Below, piece after piece: positions 23,380-34,509 of a stretch of 64,000 nt of DNA. Both the position numbers and the translations under genes were made by a program. The DNA comes from Chrysoporthe austroafricana (Eukaryota; Ascomycota; Sordariomycetes; Diaporthales; Cryphonectriaceae). The first letter of the stretch is position 1; each line of letters opens with the position of its first letter. Where the stretch lies: contig JYIP02000009.1 of NCBI GenBank assembly GCA_001051155.2, forward strand, positions 1,178,001-1,242,000, written 5' to 3'. Below the pieces are notes generated by a model that did not search any database, was not told the origin of the DNA, and saw nothing but the letters and a program-made list of their open reading frames with translations.

Positions 23380-26300
23380 TTACGAATCACGCCGCCCTTC
23401 TTGGGGCATGATTCCTAGACCGACGCCGCCCAGGCCGCCTCTCATCAGGGCCGGGTCCTGATGTGCCCGGGGGTCCTGCAGCCTGCCCTGCAGCCTCCCG
23501 TGGGCGTCATCCACGTTCACCGTGACCTCACCGAAGTGGATCACCTGCCTGTTGCTGCCCTCGCCGACCACGATGCCCCCCGACCCGGACCTCATCATCT
23601 CCTCGCCGGCTGCCTCGCCGGTGCCCCGCAGGCCCTCGGCCGGGCTCTCCGACTGCGCACGCCTGTTGCCGCCGAACAGCCTGCTGAGCCGCTCGTAGCG
23701 GCTCTCCCGCCGTGCCGGCTTCGTAGGCGGCGGCGCAGGCACGTTGGGCGTCGGCATGCTGACGAAGGCGGGCACCGTGGGGCCGCCGCTCGCGTTGGAC
23801 CCCTGGCGCCGCCGGGGCGGCGGCAGCATCGCGGCCGGCTGGTACGGTGGCTCCACCACGTCGTACCTGGGGTTGATGCGCGGGCTCGGCTGCGACACTA
23901 TCGAGGGCGAGCTGCTCCCGGCCCCGGACGCGTTGGGGCGCCGCCGCGACGTGGGCGGTATCGAGCCGACCGAGCTGGAGAGCGGGCTCGACCCCCTCCG
24001 TGCTCGGCTGGCAGTCCCTGTCAGTGCCAGGCTGCCCTGGATAGACTCGGCAGAGCGACGACCTCTGTTGGTGCTCGGGGGCCGGCTAGACCCTCGTGAC
24101 ATTGGCGGAGACGTCGTATACCCTGGCGGGCGGTATGGAACCGTCATCGGGTTCTGGCCGAGGCTGGACGACTCGACCCGGTCCAGATACGGTCGCGGCT
24201 GGTACGAGGTCGACTTCGACTGCTGAAAGCTGGGCGGCAGGTTCTGGCGCGCGGTCGGTATAGAAGTCCTCACTCCCGGGAGGCCCGGTGGGTTAAATGG
24301 TGCCGAACCATTACCGGGGCTAGATCTAGCAGATCGCGGTATCATCGGTGGCACAGGTGGCATCGTAGCAGTGTAGTCAGGTCCAGGCGAGGTGTGAGTA
24401 CTAGTCGGCACCGGCACTTCTGACCTGCTGGCCGAGCTCGCTGACGATTTCCTCCGCCGCCCGACCAGGGGTATGTTCTCCTTGCTGAAGATCTTCTGGA
24501 GGAAGTCCAGGGGACGGGTACTCGATGACGAGCTAACGCGTCTATCCTTCGGCCGCTCTGGGACTGGCATAGCCAATTGGCTTGAGCCAGGTTTGGGGGT
24601 AATCTGTGGCGTAGGCGTGTCGTCGTCGTCGTCCACCGGATAGGGAGCCCCAGCATTGTAGTAATTAGGTTGAAAATGGCCGTCTACCGGTGAGTGAAAG
24701 AACTCCGGCTGCCCGTCTTCACCTGGCGTCCAGTCCTGTTGGCTTGGTGGTTGACTATCTGTGGTTCCGGTATCAGAGTCCGAGAGGCTCTTAGCCTTGT
24801 CGAATACAGATGACTGCGGGATCCCGCCCGCCTGGTTGACCATATCTGCCTGGAGCTTCATCGACAGCCGCTGTACCTCTGCCTCAATGACCTGTAGCTG
24901 GGCCTCCATCTTCTCACGAATGGGCCTCAATTCGGCGGGATATCGGTCCTCATAATGAGTCAGGTGGCTGAGGAGCTTCCTGCAGTGAAGAGCGAAGCGC
25001 CGATAGTCGTCTGGCAGCCCTACGTTTGGTTTCTCCTTGATGCGTGTGTCTGCGTCCTGGAAGGCTCTGAAGAAGACATCGGACGAGCGCTCCAACCAGA
25101 AGATGTGAAGTTTCCTTTCCGCGAGGTACTCGATCAGATACTTCTGGACAATGCCATGGGTATGCAGCGTATCCATGGTCTCGTCGGTGAGATCGAAGCT
25201 CCTCTTGGAGGTCTTCGAGCTCGTGCGTGAGAGATTGTACCTGTCGGATCTCTCGACGAGTGCAAAGGCGATGAGGACCTTGAGTGTGTTGTTTAAATTT
25301 CCGTTGCCGTGGGTCACGGCGTCTCTTGTCTTATATGGTGTACTCTTCTTGTCGAGGACACGAAGGCCTAGCGCAAGGAACATATTAGTATAGTGAATCA
25401 GAAGTCTGCGATGAGTATTCACTCGCTGGACTAGATTCATCTGGCAAGGAAAAAGCCAAAAAAAAGGAAGGGGGGGGGGTTTAGAGAAAAATTGAAGGCT
25501 TACCCAGAGATATCATTTCCACCGGAGTGTGCTGGTCTAAGAACGCAAGCACACATAAGACATTAAGCGCCGCGACCGCCCCCCTCGCCTGCATCTGATC
25601 CAGCACCAGTTCGTATGCGGGTACCTTGCCAAAATGCGGCGGCTTCGCCTTGTATCGCTTGAGGTAGGTGGAAAGCGGCTCCTGGCTTGATTTCAGATGC
25701 TGCGCGATGACATGGATCATCAACGGCAGCTTTTCTAGGATTTGGACTAGCTCTGCCGCTTGCGCCAGGTCGTCATGAGACCACGGCTCTTCCTTCTCGA
25801 TTTCCTCAAGAAGGAGCCTTTGCGCCTCCTGGGTGGACAGCGGAGGCAGTTGGAGTGGCCGCGGATTGTTGAAATGGTGGCTCCCGGTAGCCGCCGAGCT
25901 TGTCGAGAGAAGGATCATCGACGTGTTGGCATGGTCAGGGAAGAAGCGTTCGATACCCTCCTGGTCGAACATGATGCCATCAAATATTAGCAGCCAGTTG
26001 TCCATGTCCTCAAACCACTCGCGCACGTGGTCGACCATCTTGGTATGGTCCTCGAGCTCTTTCTTGTCTACCTTCAACCTGAGGTCCTTGAGCGCGACTT
26101 TTGCAATGCGCGAGAATTCTCCCTCCAGCTCCTGCACGGAAGATGCGCGGAGCCAGAACATCCCGCCTGAGTAGTCGTTTTGGTGTCGGAAGTAGTATTC
26201 GCGCGCCATGTGGGTTTTACCGCCTCCTGTCTGGCATCGTACCAGTACGGTCGAGGTGCCCACGGCGCGGTGCTTTGGGTCTTGAAGCATTCGATGCAAC

Positions 26301-27893
26301 TCCTTCAACTCTTTTTCGCGCCCGACAAAGTAGGAATTCGCCCGGAAGCCCTCGGGAACAATGTTATAGGGCTGCTTGGGAGCATGAGGTCCAGAATCTT
26401 GGGTTCTCGTCGACTGCTGTGTGACCGACTGCGATGTTGGCAACGCTGGCAACATTGGTAACGGAGACGGCGGTCCACTCTGTGCGGGTTGAGTGGTCAA
26501 AGCAGTGGGATTTGGTGAAACTACGGAGAACCAAAGCCATCAGCCCGTGTTTCTTTGGGAAGTCAATGAATACCTAGACCTCCTAGGCCCGACTCCTCTT
26601 CAACAACGTATGTCTCCTCCTCCCCATGTTCAAGTTGAGCCGGACTTCCACTGTTTACAACGGGGCTCATCACCTGCGGTGATGACAACGTACCGACAAC
26701 TTGCGAAGAACTAGATCCCAACTCAGGAAGCTAGTAGCTCCTTGTTAGTAATAAGCAGTCTGCTTAGGGAAGGGGTCTGTAACATACGAATGGCCTTGCT
26801 CTCTCGTTCAACTCGACCTGTGCCCGGATTCGGCGGTCTTGATCCTCGACCTGCCAGCGATAGACTATAACTCCGGGTGACTCTTTGACCCCTGCAAATA
26901 ACCCCGTTAGTATTGACGAGCTTTACCTTCGATATCAGACGGTAGCTCAATATGGGCTAGACTTACAGTCTGTAATGACTGACGTGATTTGTCGATAGCC
27001 AGGGGCATCGACGCTGGCAAATTTGCACATTCCCGAATGCTGGTAATTCAGTCAGCATATTGCTACGCGCACACTACTAAAGGCGCTCAATGCATCTGGG
27101 GGGACGAAAGGGGCGATCTGTCACTTACGTCTGCCTCTATGCCATAGGAGGTAGTGTTGTACCACCTGGGGGCTGCGGACTTCGAATCCACGATCAGGGA
27201 CATCGTCCCCTTCAGATCCGTCTTCTGGTTCTCGTGGACTAGATGAATCTTGAACCGTTGCTGGATGTTGATGAAGTTCGCATTGATGTTGTCGAGCGTC
27301 TCGCTGTCCTTGCGCAAGGTCTTGATGAGGATCGGCTCGGAATCGAAGATCCTGCGAGGCACACGACCGACCATACCCTGGAGCACCTCGCCCCATCTTG
27401 CGAGGTCGCTACCTTCGTGGGGTGTACCCAGGAAGACGATGGCATAAGTCGAGACGTAGATGGCTCGAGCGTCCTCGTGGCTTGAAGCCCTCACACTGTC
27501 CGAATACTCCAGCGCCCGCTTGAGGAGGATTCCTCCAAGACTATGGGCCACCCAGATGATCGGGTTCCGCAAGGTCTTCCGCTTCTTTCTAAAGGAGGTG
27601 AGGTAGTTGACTAGGGTCCGTGCATGCTCATGTACGAAGTTCGTGCTAGGCTTCTTGTCTTTGTTGCCTGCGACGTCCGCGTTGTATCCGTAAACGAGGA
27701 CGTTGGCCTGTGTTCCCTCCTCCACTAGAGTCTTCGGGAATAGGTCAGTCGGCCAGAAGACACCGTTATTTGCCGTCCACGTCTTCGTAGGAGTGCCGTT
27801 GAGACCGTGGACCAAGATAATGTCGACCTTGGCCTCGGGATGTGTGTAGACGGCTGTCACGTCGTAGCGTTGGATGTTCTTATTGATGGTTCT
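23380..27893 (-). CDS. Fungal NLR: SesB-like alpha/beta-hydrolase + NB-ARC-type NTPase + long disordered tail
   Basis: Six exons are supported, 27893-27129, 27039-26967, 26891-26788, 26730-26574, 26520-25504 and 25430-23380, giving 1388 residues with matching phases. The first Met lies further upstream and is unresolved. Residues 1-255 are a SesB/lipase-like alpha/beta-hydrolase: VDIILVHGLNG, TKTWTANNGVFWPTDL, nucleophile Ser about 118 in WVAHSLGGILLKRAL, then FLGTPHEGSDLARWG. The linker HSGMCKFASVDAPGYRQI is the usual bridge in fungal NLRs. Residues 367-705 are the STAND NTPase: VGREKELKELHRML, Walker A QTGGGKT (about 463-469), Walker B WLLIFDGI, LPLMIHVIAQHL. A helical block to about residue 902 is followed by a Ser/Pro/Arg-rich disordered tail. 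No TPR, ankyrin or WD repeats are visible. Such proteins mediate fungal non-self recognition and heterokaryon incompatibility; the trigger here is unknown. The alternative acceptor at 27892/27891 shifts the 5' end by two bases. Confidence 0.88.
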
Positions 27894-28116
27894 CTAGATC
27901 AATGTCAGACACAATAACGACGGGTCGCAAGCCGCCGCTATCACCAATTCTTCAAGTTAATAGCGCCGGCCTAAGAGAAAGGTTCCAGCACAGGGTAATC
28001 TCAATTATTAGAGACATGACTGCCTAGGAGATAATAACAACGCATGAACGAACACACGACAGTGGTGTAACAAGTGAAACGAACACACGGCAACGATGAG
28101 ATAGTGTACCAACTGT

Positions 28117-28320
28117 TTATGAGTGTGCTTCCACTAACATGAATGTGCAAAATAGGAATACGAAAACACCAAGACCGCCGACGATGACGATGGTAATGAA
28201 GATGGATGCCCAGCGAACGGGAACAGTAAGATGAGCGGCCCGCTCCGTGGCGGCGTAGAGATCTGAACTGCGGCAGGACTCGGTCCTTGCTTGCAGACAA
28301 GTAAGATCATCCAGGCAGGG
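28117..28320 (-). CDS. Orphan transmembrane exon (possible small membrane protein or NLR 5' exon)
   Basis: This frame ends with a stop at 28117-28119 and stays open back to about 28437, but it has no in-frame ATG, so it must be a 3' exon if real. The translated part reads as a Cys-containing hydrophilic stretch (CLDDLTCLQARTESC), then ERAAHLTVPVRWAS and a strong membrane helix IFITIVIVGGLGVFVFLFC, then FMLVEAHS. The composition is far more protein-like than in the other two frames. A GTTAGT donor inside the last codons (about 28134) would join in frame to the NLR acceptor ending at 27892. The alternative is a separate small single-pass protein. The 11-C homopolymer at its 5' side makes the sequence there unreliable. 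Confidence 0.35.
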   Translation of the reverse strand, partial: PCLDDLTCLQARTESCRSSDLYAATERAAHLTVPVRWASIFITIVIVGGLGVFVFLFCTFMLVEAHS

Positions 28321-30155
28321 GGGGGGGGCGAATGATTCGGAATCGAGGACGCGCCTCGACGAACCTCCCCTCGCTGCAGGCGATCGCGCGGGGGATAAGG
28401 GGCCAAAAAGACACCAGAGACGCCGCTTACCATCTTCAATCTGTCTGTCTTGACGCAGCGAAGAGAAGCCAGAAGCTTCCCTCGCGCCGCTTGTGTTGTG
28501 TCGATGAATGCGAGATCAGCGGTCGCGGGATGGCGTACGGTAAGGTGAGCGTTGCCGTCTGACAAGTTGGTTGTGAAGAGTTCGCTGGTGTTGCGCAGCG
28601 GCTGAAAGCGCGAACTTCACTGGGGTGTATTGAGAAGACAAGGTGCTGCAGGAACAGAGATTATTTCCTAGTTATATCGGGGGACCCTCGTCTAGTCTCC
28701 TGGGCTGACCATGTGGCCAGGTATCGCCGTCAAGAGGCTCTATGTGGTATTCTGTAGCTGTCGACGCCTGTCGGGTTCTGAGACATCTTACATGCGCAAG
28801 CCGAGAAGAGGCGCATGTGCGCAAATATGAGCTGAAGTCTCGCCAAAGAAGCCCACGCCGGTCTGGCTGACGACTAAGCAGCTGTGCATTGCCTCTGGAC
28901 TCGCCCTGTTCCACGCCCCGGATTGGACTGCTTGGCTTGGAAGCCTGGAAGCATACGTCGCCTCAAAGAAATTTGCACTTTGACAATGGCCACCCTTAGA
29001 AGAAGAATGCGGAATGAAGGCAGTAGCTAGGTCGACGACAACCTGGGTCCTGTGACAAGAATGGGTGCCCCGGGTGGAGCATATGATGTACACCGGAAAA
29101 CACCAGCCCACCTCGGACCGACCAGGGTGATAAACAAGAACCGGCAGGGCGATACAGTTGCATGAAGGAGAGCCGCAGACAGAAAGCCCATGAGCTTGCC
29201 GCCCATGAGATCACTAACCCGCCATGGGGATTTCAGAAAATAGAAACCCCGAAGTTGGAGCCGGGTAGAAGACAGGTGCAGTGTGAGAAATGATGTGTTG
29301 CAGTGCCGGCGTCTAAGTCACGAGGCGCAGTCGGCAGCGGGAGTTGGATCCTGGGGAAGCAACCAACCCCGTCAGCTTCTCAGGATGGCTGCCTTCTTGA
29401 TCTGCTGAGCCACCCATGCGTGTGGCGATCCGCTCCACCGACACCAAAAAGGGCCCGTTCCATCATGCAGACGATCGCTGGAGGGAGCCATGACAGCCGG
29501 CAGACAGGGGTGCAGGAACCGGCTGGGGCTTGGGAGGGTGCGGGGCTTCATCAAGTGGCTGCATTTGACAGTCCCTGGACCACAGCCTATAACGGGCACT
29601 GTCATCAGGTAGCCACATGCCGGCTTAAAATCTCCCACTCGAGCCGTTACGCCCCTCTGTTGACAATTGTAAGGGAGGAGGTTGCTATTTACCCCAGATT
29701 GCACGAGGTCCATTTAGACAGGTTGCGATTCAAACGGATCGATCATCTTGACCCCACGGGGCGGTACCCTTTTGCAAAGCGTTTAGGACGCGGACATGAC
29801 CACTGTTTGCCTAGATGCCGTCTGACGACCACCCTCGCGTTCAATGAAGTTGCCATAGGTGATCGGGGCTGACGCCCGAGGCTGACTTGTCGGGCGAGCC
29901 GCATCGCACAGAACCCATCTCGTTTTACTGCCGCCCGTGAGACCTGGAATGAGCCTGTGGGCTTCACAAGCTGACAAGCCTAGGTGCCCGCAGGTTGCGG
30001 AATTGGTGACCGGCGATAGAAGAGTCGCACCAGGTCGCCACCATATCCGCGTGCCAGCCCTCGGTGTGTCTCGGGAGGTAGCCGCAGTCGCATGTGTCAC
30101 CAGACACACTCATACTGGTCACGTGGTGGTGACTCAAGCATGCCAAATGATCCCG
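28321..30155. other. Gene-poor region upstream of the NLR
   Basis: A G homopolymer of 11 bases ends at about 28328. ORFs of up to 189 codons (for example 29303-29872 +) show no domain, have scattered ORFs opposite them and lack splice sites. No transposon ends, tRNA or rRNA were recognised. This includes the 3' flank of PML1. Confidence 0.5.
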
Positions 30156-31196
30156 TCAATCCCTGGAGAGCATGACGACGTACTCCCGCTCACTGGAGCC
30201 AAATTTGACGACGTCCTTGGGTCTCAGTTCCAGGTACCTCCGGTCAGGCACATCCTCCCCATTTAGCTTCGTGCGATTTGCACTCTCCAGGTCGATGAGA
30301 TAGGGCTTCACCTTTCCGATCTTGTCGCCAAATTCGTTCCTCTTCTCCGTATATCGAAACTGTATCACTGCATGCTGCTTGCTGATGCTGGGGTTCTCGG
30401 CCAGCAGATCGACGACTGCTGGCTCTCTCCCCACGAGCCAGCAGCTTCGAGTACTGAGCTCGATAGTGTCCACGATATCCTTGCCCTTAAACACAAAAAG
30501 CTTCCAGTGATCGCGAGGAGGAGGTTTGCGCGACTCCGGTGGTTCATGATATTTCAGCGTGATCGTCGTCCCGTCTGCTTGCGTGACCGAGTTAGATGCT
30601 GCCGCAAGATGACCCGTGTTTCCGAAGTTCGGCTTCTCTTTGGGTTTCTCCGGTTCCTCGCCGTTGGAGATGGCGAATGAGTCTGCTTGTGACGGAAGAG
30701 GTCCACCACGTCTCGTAGCCACCTGATTGCCTGCAAGCTCCACGTCGTCTTGCGCATCTCGATTGCGTCTGCGGCGTTTTTCTCGGTCACCACGCTCGTC
30801 TCTGTCTTCGGTCGAACGAGACCGCCTCCGCCTGTGCCTCCTCCTTGAACCCTCAGCCTCGTCGTCTGAACCATCTTCCACGCGTCGGCTTCGTCGACGG
30901 CTATACGATTCCTCTCCAGGGGAGCGCTCGTCTCGAGACCTTCGGTCGCGCTCACCACTTCTTTCACGTGACCGGTGTCTCCTTGAATCAGGACTACGGG
31001 ACCGCCGTCGGCGGCGATGCCGATGATCGTCCCTATCTCGGGATCTGCTACGCCTCGACGTCTTGTCAGACGAACCCCGGTCCCGGGAAACGAGTTTGCT
31101 CACGCGAACGTGGTCACTCGAGTCATCGTATTTATCGTCGTAGCGATGCCTACGATGATGTGATCCGTCCTCATCGTAGGGTGCATCGGAACCCAT
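30156..31196 (-). CDS. PML1: FHA-domain splicing protein, SNIP1/PML1 family
   Basis: A single exon of 346 residues. Residues 1-150 are an Arg/Ser/Asp-rich RS-like region (RSRDRDDHRHRRRRRSRS) typical of splicing factors. The C-terminal half is an FHA domain: WKLFVFKGKDIVDTIELSTR, then SCWLVGREPAVVDLLAENPSISKQHAVIQF with the phosphopeptide-binding Arg and Ser/His core, then YLIDLESANRTKLNG and DVVKFGSSEREYVVML. This order and length match fungal Pml1/SNIP1, the FHA subunit of the RES complex, which promotes pre-mRNA retention and splicing in the nucleus. The absence of introns is unusual for its neighbourhood. The assignment is confident. Confidence 0.93.
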   Translation of the reverse strand: MGSDAPYDEDGSHHRRHRYDDKYDDSSDHVRVSKLVSRDRGSSDKTSRRSRSRDRDDHRHRRRRRSRSPDSRRHRSRERSGERDRRSRDERSPGEESYSRRRSRRVEDGSDDEAEGSRRRHRRRRSRSTEDRDERGDREKRRRRNRDAQDDVELAGNQVATRRGGPLPSQADSFAISNGEEPEKPKEKPNFGNTGHLAAASNSVTQADGTTITLKYHEPPESRKPPPRDHWKLFVFKGKDIVDTIELSTRSCWLVGREPAVVDLLAENPSISKQHAVIQFRYTEKRNEFGDKIGKVKPYLIDLESANRTKLNGEDVPDRRYLELRPKDVVKFGSSEREYVVMLSRD

Positions 31197-31725
31197 TGTG
31201 CAAGAAAGTAAGGGTTGAAAGCTGAGTCGAGGTCTGTAGGTTGGTCGTTTGCCTCAAGACTTCATTGAAAGCTTGAGGAGCGAAGCGCTGACTGATGAGC
31301 TTCAGACAGCTATGTTTAGGGTGACAATGGTTGTGAATGTGACAGTTGAAGTGAGCGGTTGCTGCAGTTGAGAAGCAGGAAGCGAGACACCAGGGTTGGG
31401 TTCGTTGCGGCAGGCTTTGTGCGATAAGATAAGAGAGCTACATCCCAGTGTGCACTGAGAATGCATAAGCTCCATTCCATGCATACCAACCAGTGAGCCA
31501 CCATATTAAAGAAACGTCAACGGAGAGTAAAAATTTAGGGGCAAGAAGGAACAAGAGGGAGGAAGTGAAGACTAATATAGAAAGGGGAGCAGAGAGAAAA
31601 AAAAGGACAGAGCGAGGAGCAAAGACAAAAGTAGTTTAGGATCAACAAGTCCAAGACTTGTCAAAATATTACTGCCAATTTATTTTCCTGACAGCAGACA
31701 CAAGGAGTCCACGCACAAGGCTATA
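31197..31725. other. PML1 upstream region and GGA 3' flank
   Basis: Purine-rich DNA (runs of AGGGAG/AAAGGG at about 31520-31620) separates the two tandem minus-strand genes. No gene was seen. Confidence 0.6.
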
Positions 31726-33770
31726 CTACGCAATACTGAATTCAGAAATCTCGCCCATGTCGCTCTTCATCTCCGACCCGACCTTGTAGGCCACCCTCCA
31801 CCTGAGTTTGACGGACTCGACCTTCTTGCCCCTGTCACCGGTGTGCCATACCTCAATAGATTGGGTTATGCCGCGGCTCTGTTTTGGTTCCAACGAACGC
31901 CCCGTTTGAGGCTTGAGCTGGGATTCGTAGCCCTGAGCAAAATGTTAAACATAACCAGCTCGAAGATACAGGGGACCGAGGGGATGAAATACCTTTGTGA
32001 CGGCCAGCTGGAAATGAACCTCACTTATCGACTGCGCAGTGTTGTTGCTGAAAGAGAACAACAGGTTGATGCTGTTTGACGTGCCAGTCGCTCGATTGGC
32101 AACAAGATCGATCTTCAGATTGGAGTTGCTCACGACCTCCCTATGCTCTTTTGGAAGAGCTATTGTCTCGGCGGGAAGTGCCGACGAGAAGCTCCACTCG
32201 TCATCATCGTTGGCCTGGGCTGTGGCCGGTTTGGGGGGGGGTTTGGGCGCGGCGAGGGCGGCGAATGGGTCGACCGCGGGTGCTGCCGGGGAACTGAATG
32301 CTGACTGCTGATAGTTGGGCGGCTGTGGGGTGTTGTTCTGCGAGGTGGAGGGTCCCGAGCTGAAGGCGGAGAAAGACGAGAACGGAGGTGGTGGGGTGGA
32401 TGACGGTAGGGAGCCTTTAGCACTGTTGTCCTGGGTCATGGAAGAGAGCAGTGCCGGGCCAGGGATGTTGGTATTGTTCCCAAACCCAAGAGAGATGCCT
32501 CCGGTCTGACCAAAGCTGCTGGCGCCTTCTGACTCCCCGATCGACAGGCCGAGCAGATCATCCTCGAGACCACCTGGCCGAGCCTGACTTGCAGTACCCG
32601 TGCTAACACTCGCACTGCCCGAGCCGTTCGCCCCCGCGTCGCCGTCGAAGTCGATGAGGTTGAGCTCCTGGGCGGCGCTCTTGACTGCCGCCGACGAAGC
32701 CACATGCTCGCCCTTGGCAATCTTGGAAGCCCCTTCTAGATCACCCTTCTTCATCAGCTTGTACCTCTCAACGGTCCGGTGTATGCTGTCGTTGATCTCG
32801 AGCAGCCTCGCCACGGCCTCATGGTCGTCCGACTCCTCCTCACACATCTTCTGTATCTTTGGCTGGGCGTTCTGCAGCGAGGAAGCGAGCTCCTCGAACA
32901 CATCACCGTCCGTCATGCTGTCTCCCGGCTTGAACTCGGCCAGTCTCTCCTCGAGCAATTTTGCCTTGGCCTGGATCTTGGAGACCTCCTCGGCGGCCTT
33001 GGCGCGGTAGTCAACCTTTGATCGCGTGTCGAAGCCGGCCATGATCTTCATGAGGCGATTCGCTTCCTGCAGGTCTTCTGGTGCCCCACGCCGGATCAGC
33101 TCCTGCAGCTTAGCCGACTGGGCCTCGCGCTCCTCCTCCTCCATCTCCTCGGCGGATTTCAGGTTCTGCGCAGAGTCAGCTGAGACACAACCCCAGGGGA
33201 GGGCACACTTCGACGGAGACTCACGTCGCTTGGGTTCAGGACAGCCGCGTCGTCTTTCCTGACCTCGGGGAACGTGTATCCCTTGTAGCTCAACAGCCTG
33301 TGCATGTCCCTGATGAAGCCTAGGTCCTCCTTGTACCTGCTCGTCTCGCAAATGGTGCTGCGCCATTCTTCTATCGCCTCGAGGATCTTCATCTGCACCC
33401 TGCTGTACCTGATGGGCGGGCGCTCAGGGAAGCGGCGGACGAGCTCGTTGAGGAACTCTTTGGTGCTGATCTGCAGATGGAAGGGGTAGCCGCAGTTCTT
33501 GACGCATATGTCGAGCAGGTTCAAGGCGAGCAGGGAGACATTGGGGTTGCGGTGGTTGATGTAGTTGACGATGGCTACGGCGGCCTCGCGGGGCACCGAG
33601 CCCTTCTTGGAGTTGATGAGGTCGGCGATCTCGAGGTTCAGGGCGAGGTTAGACTCGTAGTTCTCCGGGCTGCACGCCGCCTGGATGAAGCGCTGGAGCT
33701 GGGAGGGAACATGGCCGCCCCATCCTCCCCACGGGTCTCTGGCGGCCGCCCTTGCGCTGGCCGCCTCCAT
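31726..33770 (-). CDS. GGA-family clathrin adaptor (VHS-GAT-GAE)
   Basis: Three exons, 33770-33225, 33165-31993 and 31932-31726, all phase 0, give 641 residues. The start is the first true ATG (MEAASARAAARDPWG); the frame extends upstream only with a GTG. The VHS domain covers about 20-155 (LQRFIQAACSPENYESNLALNLEIADLIN, LNLLDICVKNCGYPFHLQI). The GAT domain is at about 195-320 (LQEANRLMKIMAGFDTRSKVDYRAKAAEEVSKIQ). A Ser/Pro-rich hinge with DLLGLSIG and PPPFSSFSAF follows. The C-terminal gamma-adaptin ear runs from about 510 to the end. GGAs are monomeric adaptors that bind Arf-GTP, cargo and clathrin to sort proteins from the trans-Golgi to endosomes. Divergent from TSR3. Confidence 0.94.
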
Positions 33771-34509
33771 CGTGAGAGAGGGTGTGTCACGGTGGGCAGG
33801 CTTGGCAGGGCTGAAGCGGTGTCTGCCTTTTCGAAACGCAACGGAGGCTTCGTCTGGCGCTCCGGGGAGAAGACAATCGGCCACGGTTCCAACCAGAGGA
33901 GGGCTGTCGGGTGGATCGTCTGCTGCTGCGGGTGAACAGGCCGGCTAGGTCGGCTCGAGCTCGAGCTGCGGCCGTACGAGAAAGGATGTCCGCGGGCGTG
34001 ACGGTGATGGGGAAGATGCCGCAGCGGCCGGCGAGCTGGAGGCCAACTGGTATGCGGTCTCGTTGTGGTTGTGATTGCGGTTGTGGTTGTGGCTTGGTGG
34101 GCTGTTGCTCGTCAGGGTGCGAGCCTGCGGATTACATTCTGGCCACGCCGCCAAGCGCAAGCATTCATTGCTGGGCGTGGGCTGCGGATACTGCGAGGAG
34201 GGGAAATTCGCTGCCAATAGTACACAGGACGGGCCAGCTGGGGCGTGCTGGGGCGCTGGGGCGCGCGCTGGCTGGCTGGGAGCGCTGGGCGTGCTAGGTA
34301 AGCTTCTCGGCACCGCCATCCCGATACAAGCTCTACCCCTGCCAGCCTTGCCAGCTGCTTATCAGGAAAAAGTTGCCCCTCTAAAATTCACGGGCTGCGC
34401 CAGGGGTCGCCTTACCTCGCCGCCTCGCCTCGCCTCGCCTCGTTCGTGGTCGCTTTTACACCTCTACGCCTGCAGTATAGTAGCGACAACAGCCGCTCCA
34501 GACTTCGAG
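33771..34509. other. Divergent GGA/TSR3 promoter region
   Basis: The head-to-head spacing is 739 bp. It contains GTGGTTGT-type low complexity (34060-34100), a GGGCCAGCTGGGG motif at 34231 followed by GCTGGGGC repeats to about 34290, and a CTCGCCTCGC run at about 34415-34442. The frame upstream of the TSR3 ATG is open but has no in-frame ATG. Confidence 0.6.

Noticed and set aside
29303..29872. 189-codon plus-strand ORF upstream of the NLR
   Set aside because: Composition is unlike the neighbouring genes, there is no domain, and frames on the other strand are comparably open.
33771..33884. Longer N-terminus for the GGA adaptor
   Set aside because: The extension starts with GTG, not ATG. The first ATG at 33770 lies just before the VHS domain as expected.
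34075..34509. Upstream extension of the TSR3 reading frame
   Set aside because: The frame is open but contains no ATG before 34510; the translated extension is low complexity, and the basic MVRHKKDPRSKK start matches the family.
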